A DNA stretch of 64,000 bases from Wuchereria bancrofti. Lineage: Eukaryota > Nematoda > Chromadorea > Rhabditida > Onchocercidae. Under the pieces are notes generated by a model. The model made no database searches and was not told where the DNA came from. It was given only the letters and a program-made list of their open reading frames with translations. Where the stretch lies: NCBI GenBank assembly GCA_005281725.1, contig SSBO01000010.1, positions 248,001-312,000 of the forward strand, given 5' to 3'. The translations under genes and the position numbers were made by a program. Positions 1-12,958 of this stretch are shown here, one piece after another. The number at the start of each line of letters is the position of its first letter. The first letter of the stretch is position 1.

Positions 1-100
1 AAAAAAGTTTAAGTTTATGTTGTCGGTTAAACTTCATTTTTTTTTTTTCACTGTGTTAGTAATAAATTATAATTTAGCCATGCTTCTAGATTGCTTGCAG

Positions 101-2125
101 TACCGAAGCGAATGAAATCTGAAGTCGATCATTCAAGCTCTCGTTGGGTTTTTCAAGGTTTATCCTAAAGTATATTATGTGTGTTTTTTTTTTTTTTTAA
201 ATACTTTGCATGTTTTTTCATATTTGTCTCAATGAAAAAATTTGTTTTGTAATTATAGGAGGTCGTTATATTGAACTCTTTCCAAGTTCATCGAGTGCAG
301 CTTCATTATTAGGACGAGAAGACCAGCAGAGTAATGTTCACTTCGATTATGATGTTGGAGCATTTTCATCTAAAAGAAGGAGATTGCAGGTCAATTTTAA
401 TATATTATCATATTAGCGTGCATTTTCAGAAGTGGAATTATGCTTGTTGAAATACTGAAATTCTTTACATCTTCAAAATTTTCACATCATATTCTAAGAA
501 ATTTGAATTTCATCATGCAGTTGTAGGTTCAGTATGGTAACGCTTATTATTCGAATTTTGTTTATGATGGAAATCCAATGATTTCGGTTAGTTGTGTCAC
601 GTCTTACGTGTTTTTAGGCTTTCATATTTATCGTAAATTATTTATATTTTGATATTTTCAGAGAATTCCTGCTGATCGTTCATATGGATATCAAGCAGTG
701 GAACTTTATGAACCGAAAGGTTTTCAATTTCGATTTCTGTTAAATTTATCATTGGAATGATATGTTTTTATATTAGCATAGCAATTAATCGAATTTTAAT
801 AACACCCTGAGAATCATTTTGGAACTTTTTACAGTCTTCAACTGAAACAGACCTCTAGAAAATATGGCATTAAAATTATTGTTGAAGTTCTCTCTCATAT
901 GAATGTGAAGCATAATTGCTCAATTCGTGACATTAATTGTGAAATCTTTTAATTTTCTTATATGTGATTCTTAGGATAATCTCTTTGTAAATTTAAAAAT
1001 GAAAAAGTCAGAACTAATTCTGTTTTCTTTCTCTCAAATTACGAAAAAAAAGTGAAATTCTCCAAAGAAAAAAAAGTAAAATCTTTTTTTGTAATTTGAT
1101 TAGTTTAAACAATTATTCTTCCAAGATTGTTCGCGCAATAATTTTTCAATGTGTTCCTCGAAAAACTACTATTCCGTCTCTATCTTAACGTTAGTGCTGC
1201 TTCTTAATGATTTGTTTTGTGCTTTTGTCAGGTCTGAGACTTTTATCAACTTTTTTTTTCTTATTAGATATGAAATTCACATTAGCATAATTTCAGATAA
1301 TCTAATCATTTCAAATGCCAACGAATTGGAAGGATTAGACGTAGATGATGAAAGTATTGATGTTTCTTCAAATGGACAGGATGCATCTCCCTCCGAAATT
1401 GTTTGTTTTATCATCATTTTTTTCTGTATTTTTTCTTGATTTTTTTTTCCAAAACAATTTTGCAGTTATAGCTATCTCTTTTTATGCAAATGATTGTCGA
1501 TGGAAACTGTGAAAATAATTGAAATTTGTATGTTTTAGCTTTCGAACCAGTCAATATTTCTTGCCCGAGATGATTCAAAAAGGATAGCAGAAACTGGGAA
1601 TGATAAAATGCAGAAAATTCAACAAAATCCTTTGCAAGTATGTTGTAACAAACTTTGAGCATATCCTAAATATTGAAAAAATATTAGAGCTGTTTTAAAT
1701 TGATTTATTGCAGTGTATGGTATTCACGAAAGTAGTAGGAATGATCTTGACATCTTACTCTTTTTTTTTTTTTGTTAGTTTATCGATTGTAATTTTCTTA
1801 CTTACTCTTAGGTACTGTAGCTTTCTTTTACACCTGTTATGATAAAAATAGATTTGGCTAATTAGTTTTATCTCTTGAACAAATATGAAGTTTGTAAGAG
1901 TTAGAAGTAAAGCATCATTAAGTTCCTTTTTTTGTAAATTTTACATTTAATGCCATCTTCAACAAGAAAAATTATATTGATACAATACCCCTTCCGTTAT
2001 CCCCTCTAGAAAGAAAAAAAAAACTAACGATGCTTGCGAAATTTAAATTATTTCAGGTTGAAGTTCTATCAATGAGAAGTACAAAACGTATATCTGCACC
2101 TCCACAGCGTTTAAGCCCTACATAG
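101..2125 (+). CDS. 3' part of an unknown multi-exon gene (5' end outside window)
   Basis: Seven exons join in phase: 101-157, 259-389, 527-586, 662-719, 1297-1400, 1539-1637 and 2057-2125 (TAG stop). All use GT/AG sites, with acceptors such as TTATAG, TTGTAG and TTTCAG. The visible protein end is about 192 residues. It includes RWVFQGGRYIELFPSSSS, a basic KRRRLQ stretch, a tyrosine-rich part (QYGNAYYSNFVYDGNP), an acidic, serine-rich part (LEGLDVDDESIDVSS) and a basic tail ending RISAPPQRLSPT. The composition resembles the low-complexity C-terminal region of a nuclear or RNA-binding protein, but I recognise no domain and give no function. The 577-base intron (720-1296) is the longest; the others are 75-419 bases. 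The first listed exon is the least certain, because nothing upstream of it can be checked. Confidence 0.6.
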
Positions 2126-4009
2126 ATTTCTTTTTTCTCATTAAATCCAAAATTTCATGACATTGTTATTATTTTTATGAAGTAATGTACTTGGAACATA
2201 ATAATCAACTTTGATCTAATCTTTTTTTTTTCTTTTTATGCCTTGATCATATAGTGATCATAAACATAGAGAAGCAAGAAAAGTTCTAAAAATCTGGTTA
2301 AATAGTTTAGTGTATCAGGTAAAAAATTTTCCGATACCTGAAGAATAACTCAATTATTTTAATTTTTGATTTAGTTTCATGATGTATTCTCACTGACATT
2401 GATTGAGAGTAATGTAATTAGAATAGAGAAACTGACATCATTTTGGTAATAACATTCAAATTATCTTTTAATTTTTCTTTTTTTAAATCGCTTTATTTAC
2501 GAATAACTTCATTTCTTTTTGTCAGTGATATTTTTTTTTCTTTTTTGTAATTTGATAAAATTGATAATCAATGGTTTAATTTACCAAATAAAAGCGATTT
2601 AATTTTATACCACCAGTATAAGTTTAAAATTGTTTTGAGGTGTCAAATTGTATTTTAGGACTTTTTGTTTATTCTTTTTTTTCCTTCCAAATCAAGGGGC
2701 TGTTTTTGTAAACCTCATTATATCGTGGTCTGAATGAAAAGTAATAATAATGTGATTTTGCATAACAGTTTTAATTTGTCTTACTGCATTTATTTTCCAG
2801 TGATATCATGTGAATTATGCTAGTTTTGAATCAAATATAATTGTTACTTATGAAATCGTGAGAAATAGTGAGAAATTGTATACTTAACTTTTCTGTTATT
2901 TCAAAATCTTTTCTGTTATTTTAAAATTACTCTTATACCTAACTTCTTCCACCAATTATTCCAACATACTTTTAAACTGCTTAAACAACATATCTTATTT
3001 AAGCAATTTATACTTTCCGCTATTCCTTGTACTTTAAATTATCATAATTTTACTCATGAACATTTGATAGCCAGCTGTAATTATATTCACTTTATCTTAC
3101 TTTATGTTTAACTACTTTTGATTCGTTATTTTTACGATCGGAACAATAAATACATTTGTCTGATGATTGAGCAATAACAAAGCATAAAAGAAGGACGAAT
3201 AGAACCGACAACGAGAATTTTGATGAAATCATTTGACGTGCACGGACATACGTTTAAAGGATTATCTGTATCATTTGAATGCACCAAAATATTTCATCCA
3301 GATTCGTAAATATTTGCTCGCAGTATTCCACTATTATAAATAATAATTTAGAATAATAATCTATTGACAAGATGAAGAAGCAATGATTATTAAAGTGACA
3401 TATCAGGGACTTTTTTTTTTTTTGTTTTATAGATTTTAAAAAGTCTTTTGATTTTTTAAATTTTTTTTTGTTTGTTTGTTTTTCTAAAACTTTGAAATGT
3501 ATGTCTCATCGGAATAATTTCAGTTTAGGAATTGAGAATTTTCAATTTCTGAATGGTAAATTTTGTAATTTTGCAAGGAAGCATGAAAGAATGATCCGAA
3601 TATTACACGATATCATCGTAATATGATTCCATAAAGCTGTTTAAGCTAATTAAGTGGTACGTTTATCAAATGATTTGTCAAAGGAATATTCCGACTTAAA
3701 AAGATATTACTGTATCACAAAATGTTAATTAATAGTGTTTACTTATGCTAGTAGCATCATTTCAATAATAGATGAACGAAAAAAAAGAAATGAATTAAAT
3801 TATTTAACTCAGTTCATCTCTTTTTAATTGTTTTATCGAATTATATAGTTGAAACTCTCATAAATATCCGTTTCTTATTTTAATTATTTGGTCCATTAAT
3901 TCATTATTTTTTTTTAGATGCATAATATGTAAATCACTTATTATTATTCAATGTGACATCTTCTAATGTCATAAATGACCATCTCACTTCGTTTGTCATT
4001 TTTGTTTTA
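2126..4009. other. intergenic, nothing recognised
   Basis: AT-rich spacer after the TAG at 2125 with T-runs and A-runs only. I see no exon with coding composition on either strand and no RNA gene. Confidence 0.5.
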
Positions 4010-4430
4010 CAGTATGCCGATAGAGTAGATTCTGGAGATAATTTATTTCATCTATTCATTACAGTATTCGAAAGAAGTAGATTCTGGAGGTAGCTTATTT
4101 CACTTATTCATTACAGTATGCAGAAGTAGCTTCTGAAAGTAGCTATTTCATTTATTCACTACAGTATTCGAAAGAAGTAGATTCTGGAGATAATTTATTT
4201 CACCCATTCATTACAGTATTCGAAAGAAGTAGATTCTGGCAGTAGCTTATTCCATTTATTCATTACAGTATGCAGAAGTAGTTTCTGGAAGTAGCTTATT
4301 TCACCCATTCACTACAGTATTCGAAAGAAGTAGATTCTGGAGGTAGTTTGTTTCACTTACTCATTACAGTATGCCAAGAAATTAGATTCTGAAGGTAGCT
4401 TATTTCAGTTATTCATTACAATATGCCAAA
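4010..4430 (+). repeat. 52-bp tandem repeat, about eight diverged copies
   Basis: Units run TACAGTATTCGAAAGAAG, then TAGATTCTGGAGGTAGC, then TTATTTCACTTATTCAT, about 52 bp per unit. Two unit classes occur: one with TATTCGAAAGAAGTAGATTC and a shorter one with TATGCAGAAGTAGCTTC. Each unit boundary carries TTATTCATTACAG, which resembles a weak 3' splice acceptor. The copies differ by several substitutions and small indels, so the array is old rather than a recent slippage product. Reading frames are not kept between copies, so I do not call it coding. Confidence 0.85.
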
Positions 4431-7400
4431 GAAATATATTTTGACAAGAATTATTCTTGCAAATTATAAAATAATCAGTGCAAAAATTTTACAGGTTGTT
4501 TCATCCTTAAGCAGTAAGTTTTCTTATTAGTTCTATACGATATAGAATGGATTAATTGATTTTCACTTTTTTTCCTAACATTTATGATCGATTATTACTT
4601 TTAATTTTTACTTATATGAGGTCATACACTCATTTTCTCTTTTATTGATCCTATTTTCTTTTTTTATTTAAAAAATTGTTACCAAAAAAAAAAAAGCAAA
4701 AAAATACCATTGAAAGCATTATTTTTTAACTAAATTAATCAAAATGAAAATATTTCGCACGTTTACTAGTAAATTGCTATGATGAAAAGATTAAACAACT
4801 TTAAATTACAATTTTAAATATAATTTGATGGTTAAAGAAATAGACAAATTGAAATTGTGAAGAATTGCTTTTTGTCAAGTAAAATTGACAACAATTTATG
4901 ATCGATTATTTATGGTCAACTAAAAATGTTTTTTTCTTTTTTTATCCCTAAAGATATTTTCTCGTATATTTTAAACACTTTTTTTTTTTTTATTTCGATT
5001 AAAATCATTATTTTTCTTCTCACTTCCTCTCTTCTTCTCCCTCTCTCTCTCTCTCTCTCTTTTTCTTTCCTTTCCCTTTTTTCAAAGAATTAAATAAGAA
5101 GGGAGCAAAAAAGAAGAAAAAAAAAAAAAAATACAATAATGTCTAGAATGATGGAGACAGCTGTGACGGATTTGCATTACGAAACATTGCCTTAGCTACC
5201 CTTTTTCTAATACTCTCTCTCTTTTATGCTTCATCGATAACAAATAAGTACTATCAGTTTAGATCCAATATGTAAATTTTAATTCCAGGTTTGCCTCATT
5301 TCTTTCTTCCTTTCTTTTTTTTCTTTTCTTAATTATCTTTACAGTCTCATATTCATTCAATATGATAAATATTTAAAGCAAAGATAATTATAGAATTGAA
5401 TTTTGAATGTTTTTTTTTTAATGAAAATATTAATTAATTTAAAACAATAGAAAATAAAAGCAAAAAAAAAGGAGCATGATAAGTAATGTGAGAGGAAAAA
5501 AAATAAATTAAAAAAATAGATTAACTTAAATTTTTTAACAAAAACAAACAATAACAAGCGGGCTAAATTGGTTAAAAATAGATGAAAGTAAATTTGAGCT
5601 CAAAAATACACTTAATTTAATTAAAAGTTTTGTTAAATAAACTGGAAAAAAATTTTGAATAATTTTAAGTGAATGATTTTCAATAAAATTTATGCAATTT
5701 TCATTTCATATTGATCATGATGAGATCAGAAATTAGCTATTGCTAATGTATGGCAGCTGTATTTCTTGGCTAATTATATACTATCATAAGAATATCACAA
5801 AATTACCGTTTATTCGTGGTCATAGATATTGTAATTGCTAATTAGGCATATACTTCGTTTAATGAACCTTGAAATTTCATCCCTAAAACTTTGGTAAAAG
5901 TGTTATTTTCAAGCAAATCTAAAAGTAACTTTAATTAAATTCTGCTGCAATTTAAAAAACAATTTACAGATTTAATTTACAAATAAAAAAATAATTTACA
6001 AATTAATTTACAATTTTTTTTTAAATAATATATGATTAAAATTGTATATAAAATATTTGTTTGAAGCTTAGTAAATAATTAATAATTGAATAGATTAACA
6101 AAAATTTACATTATTTTAATTTTTAAAATGACAGATAATAATTATTGTAAGTTGTAAACAACGATAATAGATAAATATCATAAAAACATTAAAGAGAAAA
6201 AAAAAAGGTACAAAAAAGATTACATACTAATGTGTTAATCTAATTTAAGGAAAGCTTGAAAAGTATACACTTATTGTGATATAAGTGGATCATTTTTAAT
6301 TATATTCAAACAATAATCCTTTTCAACCTTTAACCTTTCCCTCTTACTTCTTATTTCTTACAATGATCATTTGCATAAGTAATAATAAAAGGTGAAGTAG
6401 TATGAGTATGAGGAAGAAGTTTGATGAGTAGTAAAGTACTCAAATATTATTAATCCATTTTTGTATCACAAAGTTTTTTTGTTTTTTTCCTCTCCCGTTT
6501 TTCTCTCTCTCTCTTTTCTCTCTCTCCCTCTCTCCTTTGCTCTCTGTATAAGCGCTTATCTGGAAAGGAAACAGTAGAGAATAAATGAATTGTTCTCACC
6601 TAAGTTCATCATCATTTTGACCTCAACATATATGAACAAATGACAATTGTCAACTTTAACTATTAATCTTTGACCCTTGGATGATGGTTTACTTTTGAAT
6701 TAAAAAAAAAAAATGTTGAAATTAATTAATATTCATTTAACACAAAATTATACCTTACTTAACCAAAATGTAATCCTTTTCTGTTTAACTTTTGTCGTTT
6801 TTTTTCTTTTTTTTTGCTAATAGCAAATATAATAACTTCAAAAAGTTCTAAATTTCAATTTGTTGAGGAAAATTTGAAATATTGACAAACTTTTTTCAAT
6901 TATCAATTATCAATATATAAAAATACCAAACAATTTTCTTTTTCTTTGTCTTTCTTTTGTTTCCTTTTCTTTTTTTAAAATTCATAATTCCAATTTTTAT
7001 TATGCAATGATTTTTGAAATTAATTTTCAACTAATTAATTAACATATTTCCTTACTAATATGTTAAACCTTCTTCCTCCAACCGCTTATAAAATCAAATT
7101 TTAAATTTTAAAGATAAAAAAAATTTTATTCTTTCCCTTCTTTTTGACCAAAATCATATTTTTACTTTATCGTTTCATTTACCTTCTTATGATTACTTTC
7201 GCTAAGGTAGCAAATTACAAATTTTAAATTGAAGTATGCATTATCATTAAGATAGTATTATCCATTAGACTAATGAATTTTTCCTTTCTCTCTTTTTAAT
7301 GCTAAGAATTTAAGCCATTCTCATTTAAATAAAATTGGCTGCTAACAATTTAATTCATTATCACTGCAAATATATGCAAAATATTAAAAGCATAAATTTG

Positions 7401-9684
7401 ACAAAATTAATAAATCTAAAAATGACAAAAGGAAAAACAATGAAAAAAAAGTGAATAATAATCTTTTTTTTATTGTTAAATGTTCAAAAAAAAAAAGAAA
7501 AAAGAAAAAAAGAGAAATTTTACTTAAGAACGAACAAATTTATATGAATTTTTCGCTATAATTTATTATAATTACTTTTTTTTTCTCTTTCAATCATATT
7601 GAAATGATTTTTTTTTTCCTTTTTTTTGCTCTAAGATTAAAAAGAGAATATTTAAGCTGAAAAAAATTTATTACAAATTTTCCTTTTCTTACTTTTTTAT
7701 AGAAAAAGTTACACATTTATGCATTTTGCTTTTCTTTAATACTTAAAATTTCAGCGCAATTGATTAAAAAAAAATTTTTTTTCCGAAAAAGGAAAAGCGA
7801 AAAAAGAGAAAAGTAAAAAAGTAAAAAGTGAGAGAATTTAAAAAATATTAAAAATAATTTAAAATATTAATAAATGTATTCCCATTTTGTAATTTATTAC
7901 TTCATAATTATCATTTTAATAAAAGCATTTAACTTCAAACATTATCAAAATGATAAAAGATGAATGACTTTAACAAGAAGTATTGTTATCTTTAATTAGT
8001 CATAAATATATCAAATAATTAATATCAATAGGAAAATTTGATTTTAGAAATTCTCATTAGTAAAAATGAATTTAGTTTTCTTCCTGTTTTTTTTTTTTTT
8101 AATTTAAAAAATGACATTTTTGTACGACATTTTTTGCTAAACAGAACTTTCATTATGGTTTTATTCCTATCTAAAATATCCGTACAATTCAAATTTTATT
8201 ATTTATTTTCAATTAGTTTCATCATTGAATGATTTTTTTTTTCTTTACTGAAAAGACAAGACGAACAGATCAATTAACATATTTGCTATTAAATTTTAAT
8301 CAAAAATAACAACTAAAATATCATTCTGCTTATATTATTGCTGATTAATTAAAATTTGTTCTTTTTTTCTTTTATTTCTTTTTTTTTTTTTTTGTTTTAG
8401 CAATATGAAAAATAAAAGATGATTGTTTGTTACTTTTCTATTTTATAAAATTTTCTTTTTCCAACAAAAAACAATAAAATAAAGTAAAATTTGATATGAA
8501 TGATAAAAATAGCATAAATAATTTTCCCATGAAAATACTAATCGTTCGGTTCGTTGAATGTTTACATCATTTCACTCATTCATTCCCGAAATTCTGTAAC
8601 ATTTATCAGTCACTACTATTTTGTCACCAAATGAATGACAAATGGATGAGATGACGCAATTTCTTGTCATCGAATGTTAATTACAACTCTTCAATTTATA
8701 AAAATTATATTTACACTCTACTAAAAGTTTTTGCAAAAGTTTGAATGAATTATCAGAAATTTAAATGAATTATCAAATGATTAACAGAAATTTATTACAT
8801 AAATCATTGCAAAAAATTTGTGAAACTATCATTTCATAAAAAATAATATTAAAATGTTAAAAAATGACTTCAATCTAATATTATAAAATTGCTTTAAAAA
8901 AAAACAAAAAAATTTGTTAGTTTAATTAAATTTGCAAATTAAAAATTAATCATTTTACTGGTAAATTTTATTGGTAAAATTATTATTTTTGATTTATTTA
9001 TGAATATTCTGATTTATTTTTAATTTTAAATTATTATTATCGGGCTAATTACTATTTAGCAATAAATTTAATTTTACTTATCATCAAATATTATTATTCA
9101 TTCTATTGACAATTCAATTTCCTATATTTATTTGTCCTTTTTTTTGCTTGTTTTGTTTGATTTTGTTCTTCCTTTTTTGTTGGCCAAAATTATTTCATAT
9201 TTTCAAGCATATAATTTAACAAAGTATATTAATCTTTAATGCATATATTAGAAATTTTCAATTAAAAAAAAATTACAAAATATTTTGTCTAATTATTTGA
9301 CTAATTAAGGCTTAATTTATTTATTTGCACTAATATTTTCCTCAAATTACAATCATCTTTAAAAAAAAAATTAATCCCTGAACTAATAATTTTAACCCCT
9401 TAATAATTTTGATAATAACTACATTTTTTGAAGAAAAAATGCAAAAATGCATAATTTAACAAAGGGAAAGAGAAGAAAGAGAGAGAGACAGAGAGAAAGA
9501 GAGAATGGGATGAAAAGAAGATGAAATTGTTAAATTTTAAGATAATCAATTTCAAATAATTTTATCATGGTTCAAATAAAAAGTAATAATTATAAATGAA
9601 TGTTTTTTTGTCATACTAACCATTTCGTTACAGTTCATTAGATGCATATTCTACCGGCACCTAAAGAACTTTTCATCATTCACC
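4431..9684. other. gene desert, part 1 (simple-sequence rich)
   Basis: About 5 kb of very AT-rich DNA with many homopolymer runs, CT-rich tracts at about 5027-5065 and 6500-6540 and a GA-rich tract near 9470-9505. I found no open frame with protein-like composition flanked by splice sites, and no tRNA or rRNA signature. Confidence 0.5.
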
Positions 9685-9710
9685 GCGGAAGATTGCGGAT
9701 AATCTTCCGC
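9685..9710. promoter_or_regulatory. perfect 10-bp inverted repeat in a GC-rich block
   Basis: Arms GCGGAAGATT (9685-9694) and AATCTTCCGC (9701-9710) are exact reverse complements around the 6-base loop GCGGAT. The block from about 9650 to 9725 is clearly richer in G and C than its AT-rich surroundings. It could be a binding site for a dimeric factor or a short cruciform. It is too short to be a microRNA precursor. Function is inferred only. Confidence 0.6.
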
Positions 9711-10709
9711 ACAGGTCGTAATTAACGTATTAGTTAACATTTCCTATATTCCGTATCCATTCTAATTTCCTCCTTTTAAATCATTCTCTCTCTCTCTCCT
9801 TTTTTCTCCCTTTTAAACATTTTATCCTAAATTGTACCTTTCTTACCTTTCCATCACCTTTCAATCTTATAATCATTGATCAGAATAAGAAGTCTAATCT
9901 AAAGTTACTCTTAATATATTCTTCAAGAAAGAAAAAAAATGGAAAAATTAATAATTAATATTAATATATTATAAAGTTATTTTGAAAATAAAAATAAAAA
10001 TATTAAAAAATGATCATTTTTTTTGGAATTTATTAAATTATATTAATGGATAACAAATTTTTAATAAACTAATAATATAGCTACAGTATAATTTGAATAA
10101 TTAGTAAATGTGACAATTAATTGATACAATTAATATTATCTGCAAAAATTACCTTACAGGAATTTTTGACCTAATAAAGTATAAAATGTCATCTATTAAC
10201 AAATTAATAATTAAGGCTAATAATGCAAAAAAAAATGATGGTAAATCAGTTAAACAAACAAAAAATTGCATCATGCTAAGAGTTGAAACTTGTCCAGATG
10301 GTCACTACATTAATCTCTGATTAATGCAAAAGAAAAAAAAAGGAAAACAAAAAAAGAAAAAAAAACTTTTTAATTTATTAATTTACAAAATTACTCACTT
10401 TCGCTTATATTCATCAACAAATTATTAAAATTTTTGCCAAAATTTTTTTTTCTGTTTATTTCTTTTAGATATTTAAAAAGCTTTTAATTAATTTTCGTTA
10501 ATACATTTTTTCTTTCGTCTTTTTTTTAAATTAATAATCAATTTGATAAAATTTGCTTGTATTTTCATTTTGTTTATATAAAATAATTTGTGTAATTATA
10601 TCATTTTTCTAATTAATGACTGGTAAATAATTGATTTGTTTACAAATCAATTATTGTTTACGGGAAAGTTTATGTGCAATAAAATGTGCTTAACAAAGTA
10701 CTTCACACC

Positions 10710-10975
10710 GTACTAGGCCTTTTATATTTCTAACCAATAGCAAAGTAACAGTAGTAGTAGTAGTAGTAGTAAAGCAATAGAAAAAGGAATGAAAATGCTT
10801 GAGGGCCTATTAAATGAAAAAGAAAAGATTGACTTAATGGCCTATAAGCTGGTCTGGCCATATGCATTTTCACACGGTAGTCATCCTCAAATTTCTCTTA
10901 TTTCGGCCAATAATGTATGTAAAAGATGATGAGCTAATTTAAGGCCATCAATCGAGTAGGCTTATTTTGTTGACT
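10710..10975. promoter_or_regulatory. block with repeated GGCC motifs, candidate cis-element
   Basis: Within about 260 bases there are TAGGCCTTTTATA, GAGGGCCTATTAAAT, AATGGCCTATAAGC, CTGGCCATATG, TCGGCCAATAATG and AAGGCCATCAATC. Such motifs are nearly absent from the AT-rich sequence on both sides. The block also holds a (GTA)n run at about 10750-10771. I infer a candidate regulatory element; there is no coding frame. Confidence 0.35.
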
Positions 10976-12693
10976 AAATATTATTATTATTATTATTACT
11001 GCCATGAGGAATTATGATTAATTAATTAATTACTTACTTATTATCACTATCACCATCCATTGTTTGTAATTCGTTTTCATTTTAATAAGTTAGTTACTTT
11101 GAATTTTTACATCGAATTATTTGATGCTGTAATTTTTTCTTTTTTTTACTTATAGATTTATTTGGATTAAATTTACAACTAATTAATTATGCAATACTAT
11201 GCAAATACATTTATTAGTTAGTGAAATAGACTGGTAATTGGATGAAATTTTTAATCAAATTTAGCTCATAAATTGTAATGATAAAAAGTAATTTGTACAT
11301 TTATTTGTTTACGATGCAAAAATTTTTTCTGAAAAACTATAAAAATATTTGTTTTTCATTAATGTAAAAAAAGGCTTTTTATAAATTTTGAAAAAATTTC
11401 TTATTTTTTTAACTATATTTTTTTTTAAAAAATTCCGGAAAAAATTTATGCAAATGAAGGAAATAAAAAGAAAAATGAGCATAAAATTATTTTTAGGTTG
11501 AAGAAAAAAAGTTTTTGGAATAAGTAAAATTAAGATAAAAGAAAAATGGAAAATTTTAAAGTGGAAATGATTAAAAATGAATAAATAAAGAGAAAAAAAA
11601 GAGAGAGAGGGATGGAGAGGAAGAAAGAGAAAATTTTAAATAGGTAAGAAAAAGACAGAAAGAAGAGAGAGAGAAAATCGCATATATCAAATGCATTTTC
11701 AACAAAGTTATGATAATACGATAGAATGTTGAACCAAACAAATACTGTTGAATTGGTTAAAAGTTAGTAATAAATTTTTCATCTTAAAAATGTAATTAAA
11801 CTGAAAAAAAATTTTATTAGTACGAAAATTTTTTGAAATTAATGGAATTTAATTAGCTTCGATTTAAAATTTAAATTAAACTAAAAAAAATCTCATTAAT
11901 GAGTTGAAAAAAGAATGTTGATCCGGCATAAATTTATTTCATTCAACCAATCATCGAAATTCATTTATACAATTTTCATATCAGTAATCTTAAACTAGAA
12001 GCTAAGGAAAAAAAGGAAATTTGAGACGGTTTTAATATCAATAAAATTAATCAAAATTAAAATAATCTAAATTTGACATTTAGCAATTCTAAAATTGCAT
12101 AAAGAATTAAGTTAAACTGAATTTGAATTTGAAATAACATTCTGAAAATATCGGCCACACACAAAACCGATAAGTCTTTCTTTCTCAGTGGGAAAACAAA
12201 CAAAGGGCAAACATATTTAATTTGCATACAAATAAAATTTCGATTTGATAATGAATTACCGCACATTCATTTTGCTTTCCTCTTTTTTTTCATTCCCTTA
12301 TTTTTCTTTTTGAGCTTTTGAAAAGCTTTTGACAAAAAAAAAAAAAATTAAATACTAAAAGAATTGCTTTTTTAAAAATTAGAAATGATATTTGAGTAAC
12401 AAAAAATTAATTTTATTCAACTCCCTCACATCTATCTCTCAACTATCGCTTATTTTTTTCCCTTTCGCTTCATTTTTCTCTCATTTCAATTTCAAGATTA
12501 AATAATCAAAAATGAAAAATGATAAATACAGTAGTCAATAAGAATATTTGTTAACTTTTAATACACAATCAATAATTATTTTTTAATTAGTAATTAATTA
12601 AAAGTAATTAAAATTTCACCATATTTATTTTTATTGACAAATTTTTATCTTTCTTTTTTTTTTTGCCTCTTTCTAATGCTTTCAATAGTTCCA

Positions 12694-12732
12694 GATCAAT
12701 GCAAACTGTAGTGTTGATCGAATGCATTGATC
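12694..12732. promoter_or_regulatory. perfect 10-bp inverted repeat, 19-base loop
   Basis: GATCAATGCA at 12694-12703 is matched exactly by TGCATTGATC at 12723-12732. It lies in a short non-repetitive stretch between poly-T and CT-rich tracts. Could be a paired protein-binding site; the stem is too short for a microRNA hairpin. Confidence 0.5.
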
Positions 12733-12860
12733 CGTAAAAATATGTATATTTCTCGAAGTTCAACAAATCAAATCAATTTGTCAATCTTTTCATTCTTTCT
12801 CTTTCTCTTCTTTCATCTATCACATTTCAACACTATTACTTTTCAATTCAATATCGCACT

Positions 12861-12958
12861 ACAGTAGTAGTAGCAGTAGTAGTAATAGTTAGCAAAAAGT
12901 AATAGTAGTAGTAAAAGTAATAGTAATAGTAAAAGTAGTAGTAGTAGTAAATTCAGGT
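12861..12958 (+). repeat. imperfect AGT/GTA trinucleotide array
   Basis: Interrupted (AGT)n/(AAT)n runs, similar to the (GTA)n run near 10750 and the AAT-rich stretch near 13404-13540. Simple-sequence DNA with no coding sense. Confidence 0.8.

Noticed and set aside
9685..12732. MicroRNA precursors at the inverted repeats
   Set aside because: Stems of 10 bp are too short for a Dicer substrate, and no longer pairing extends them.
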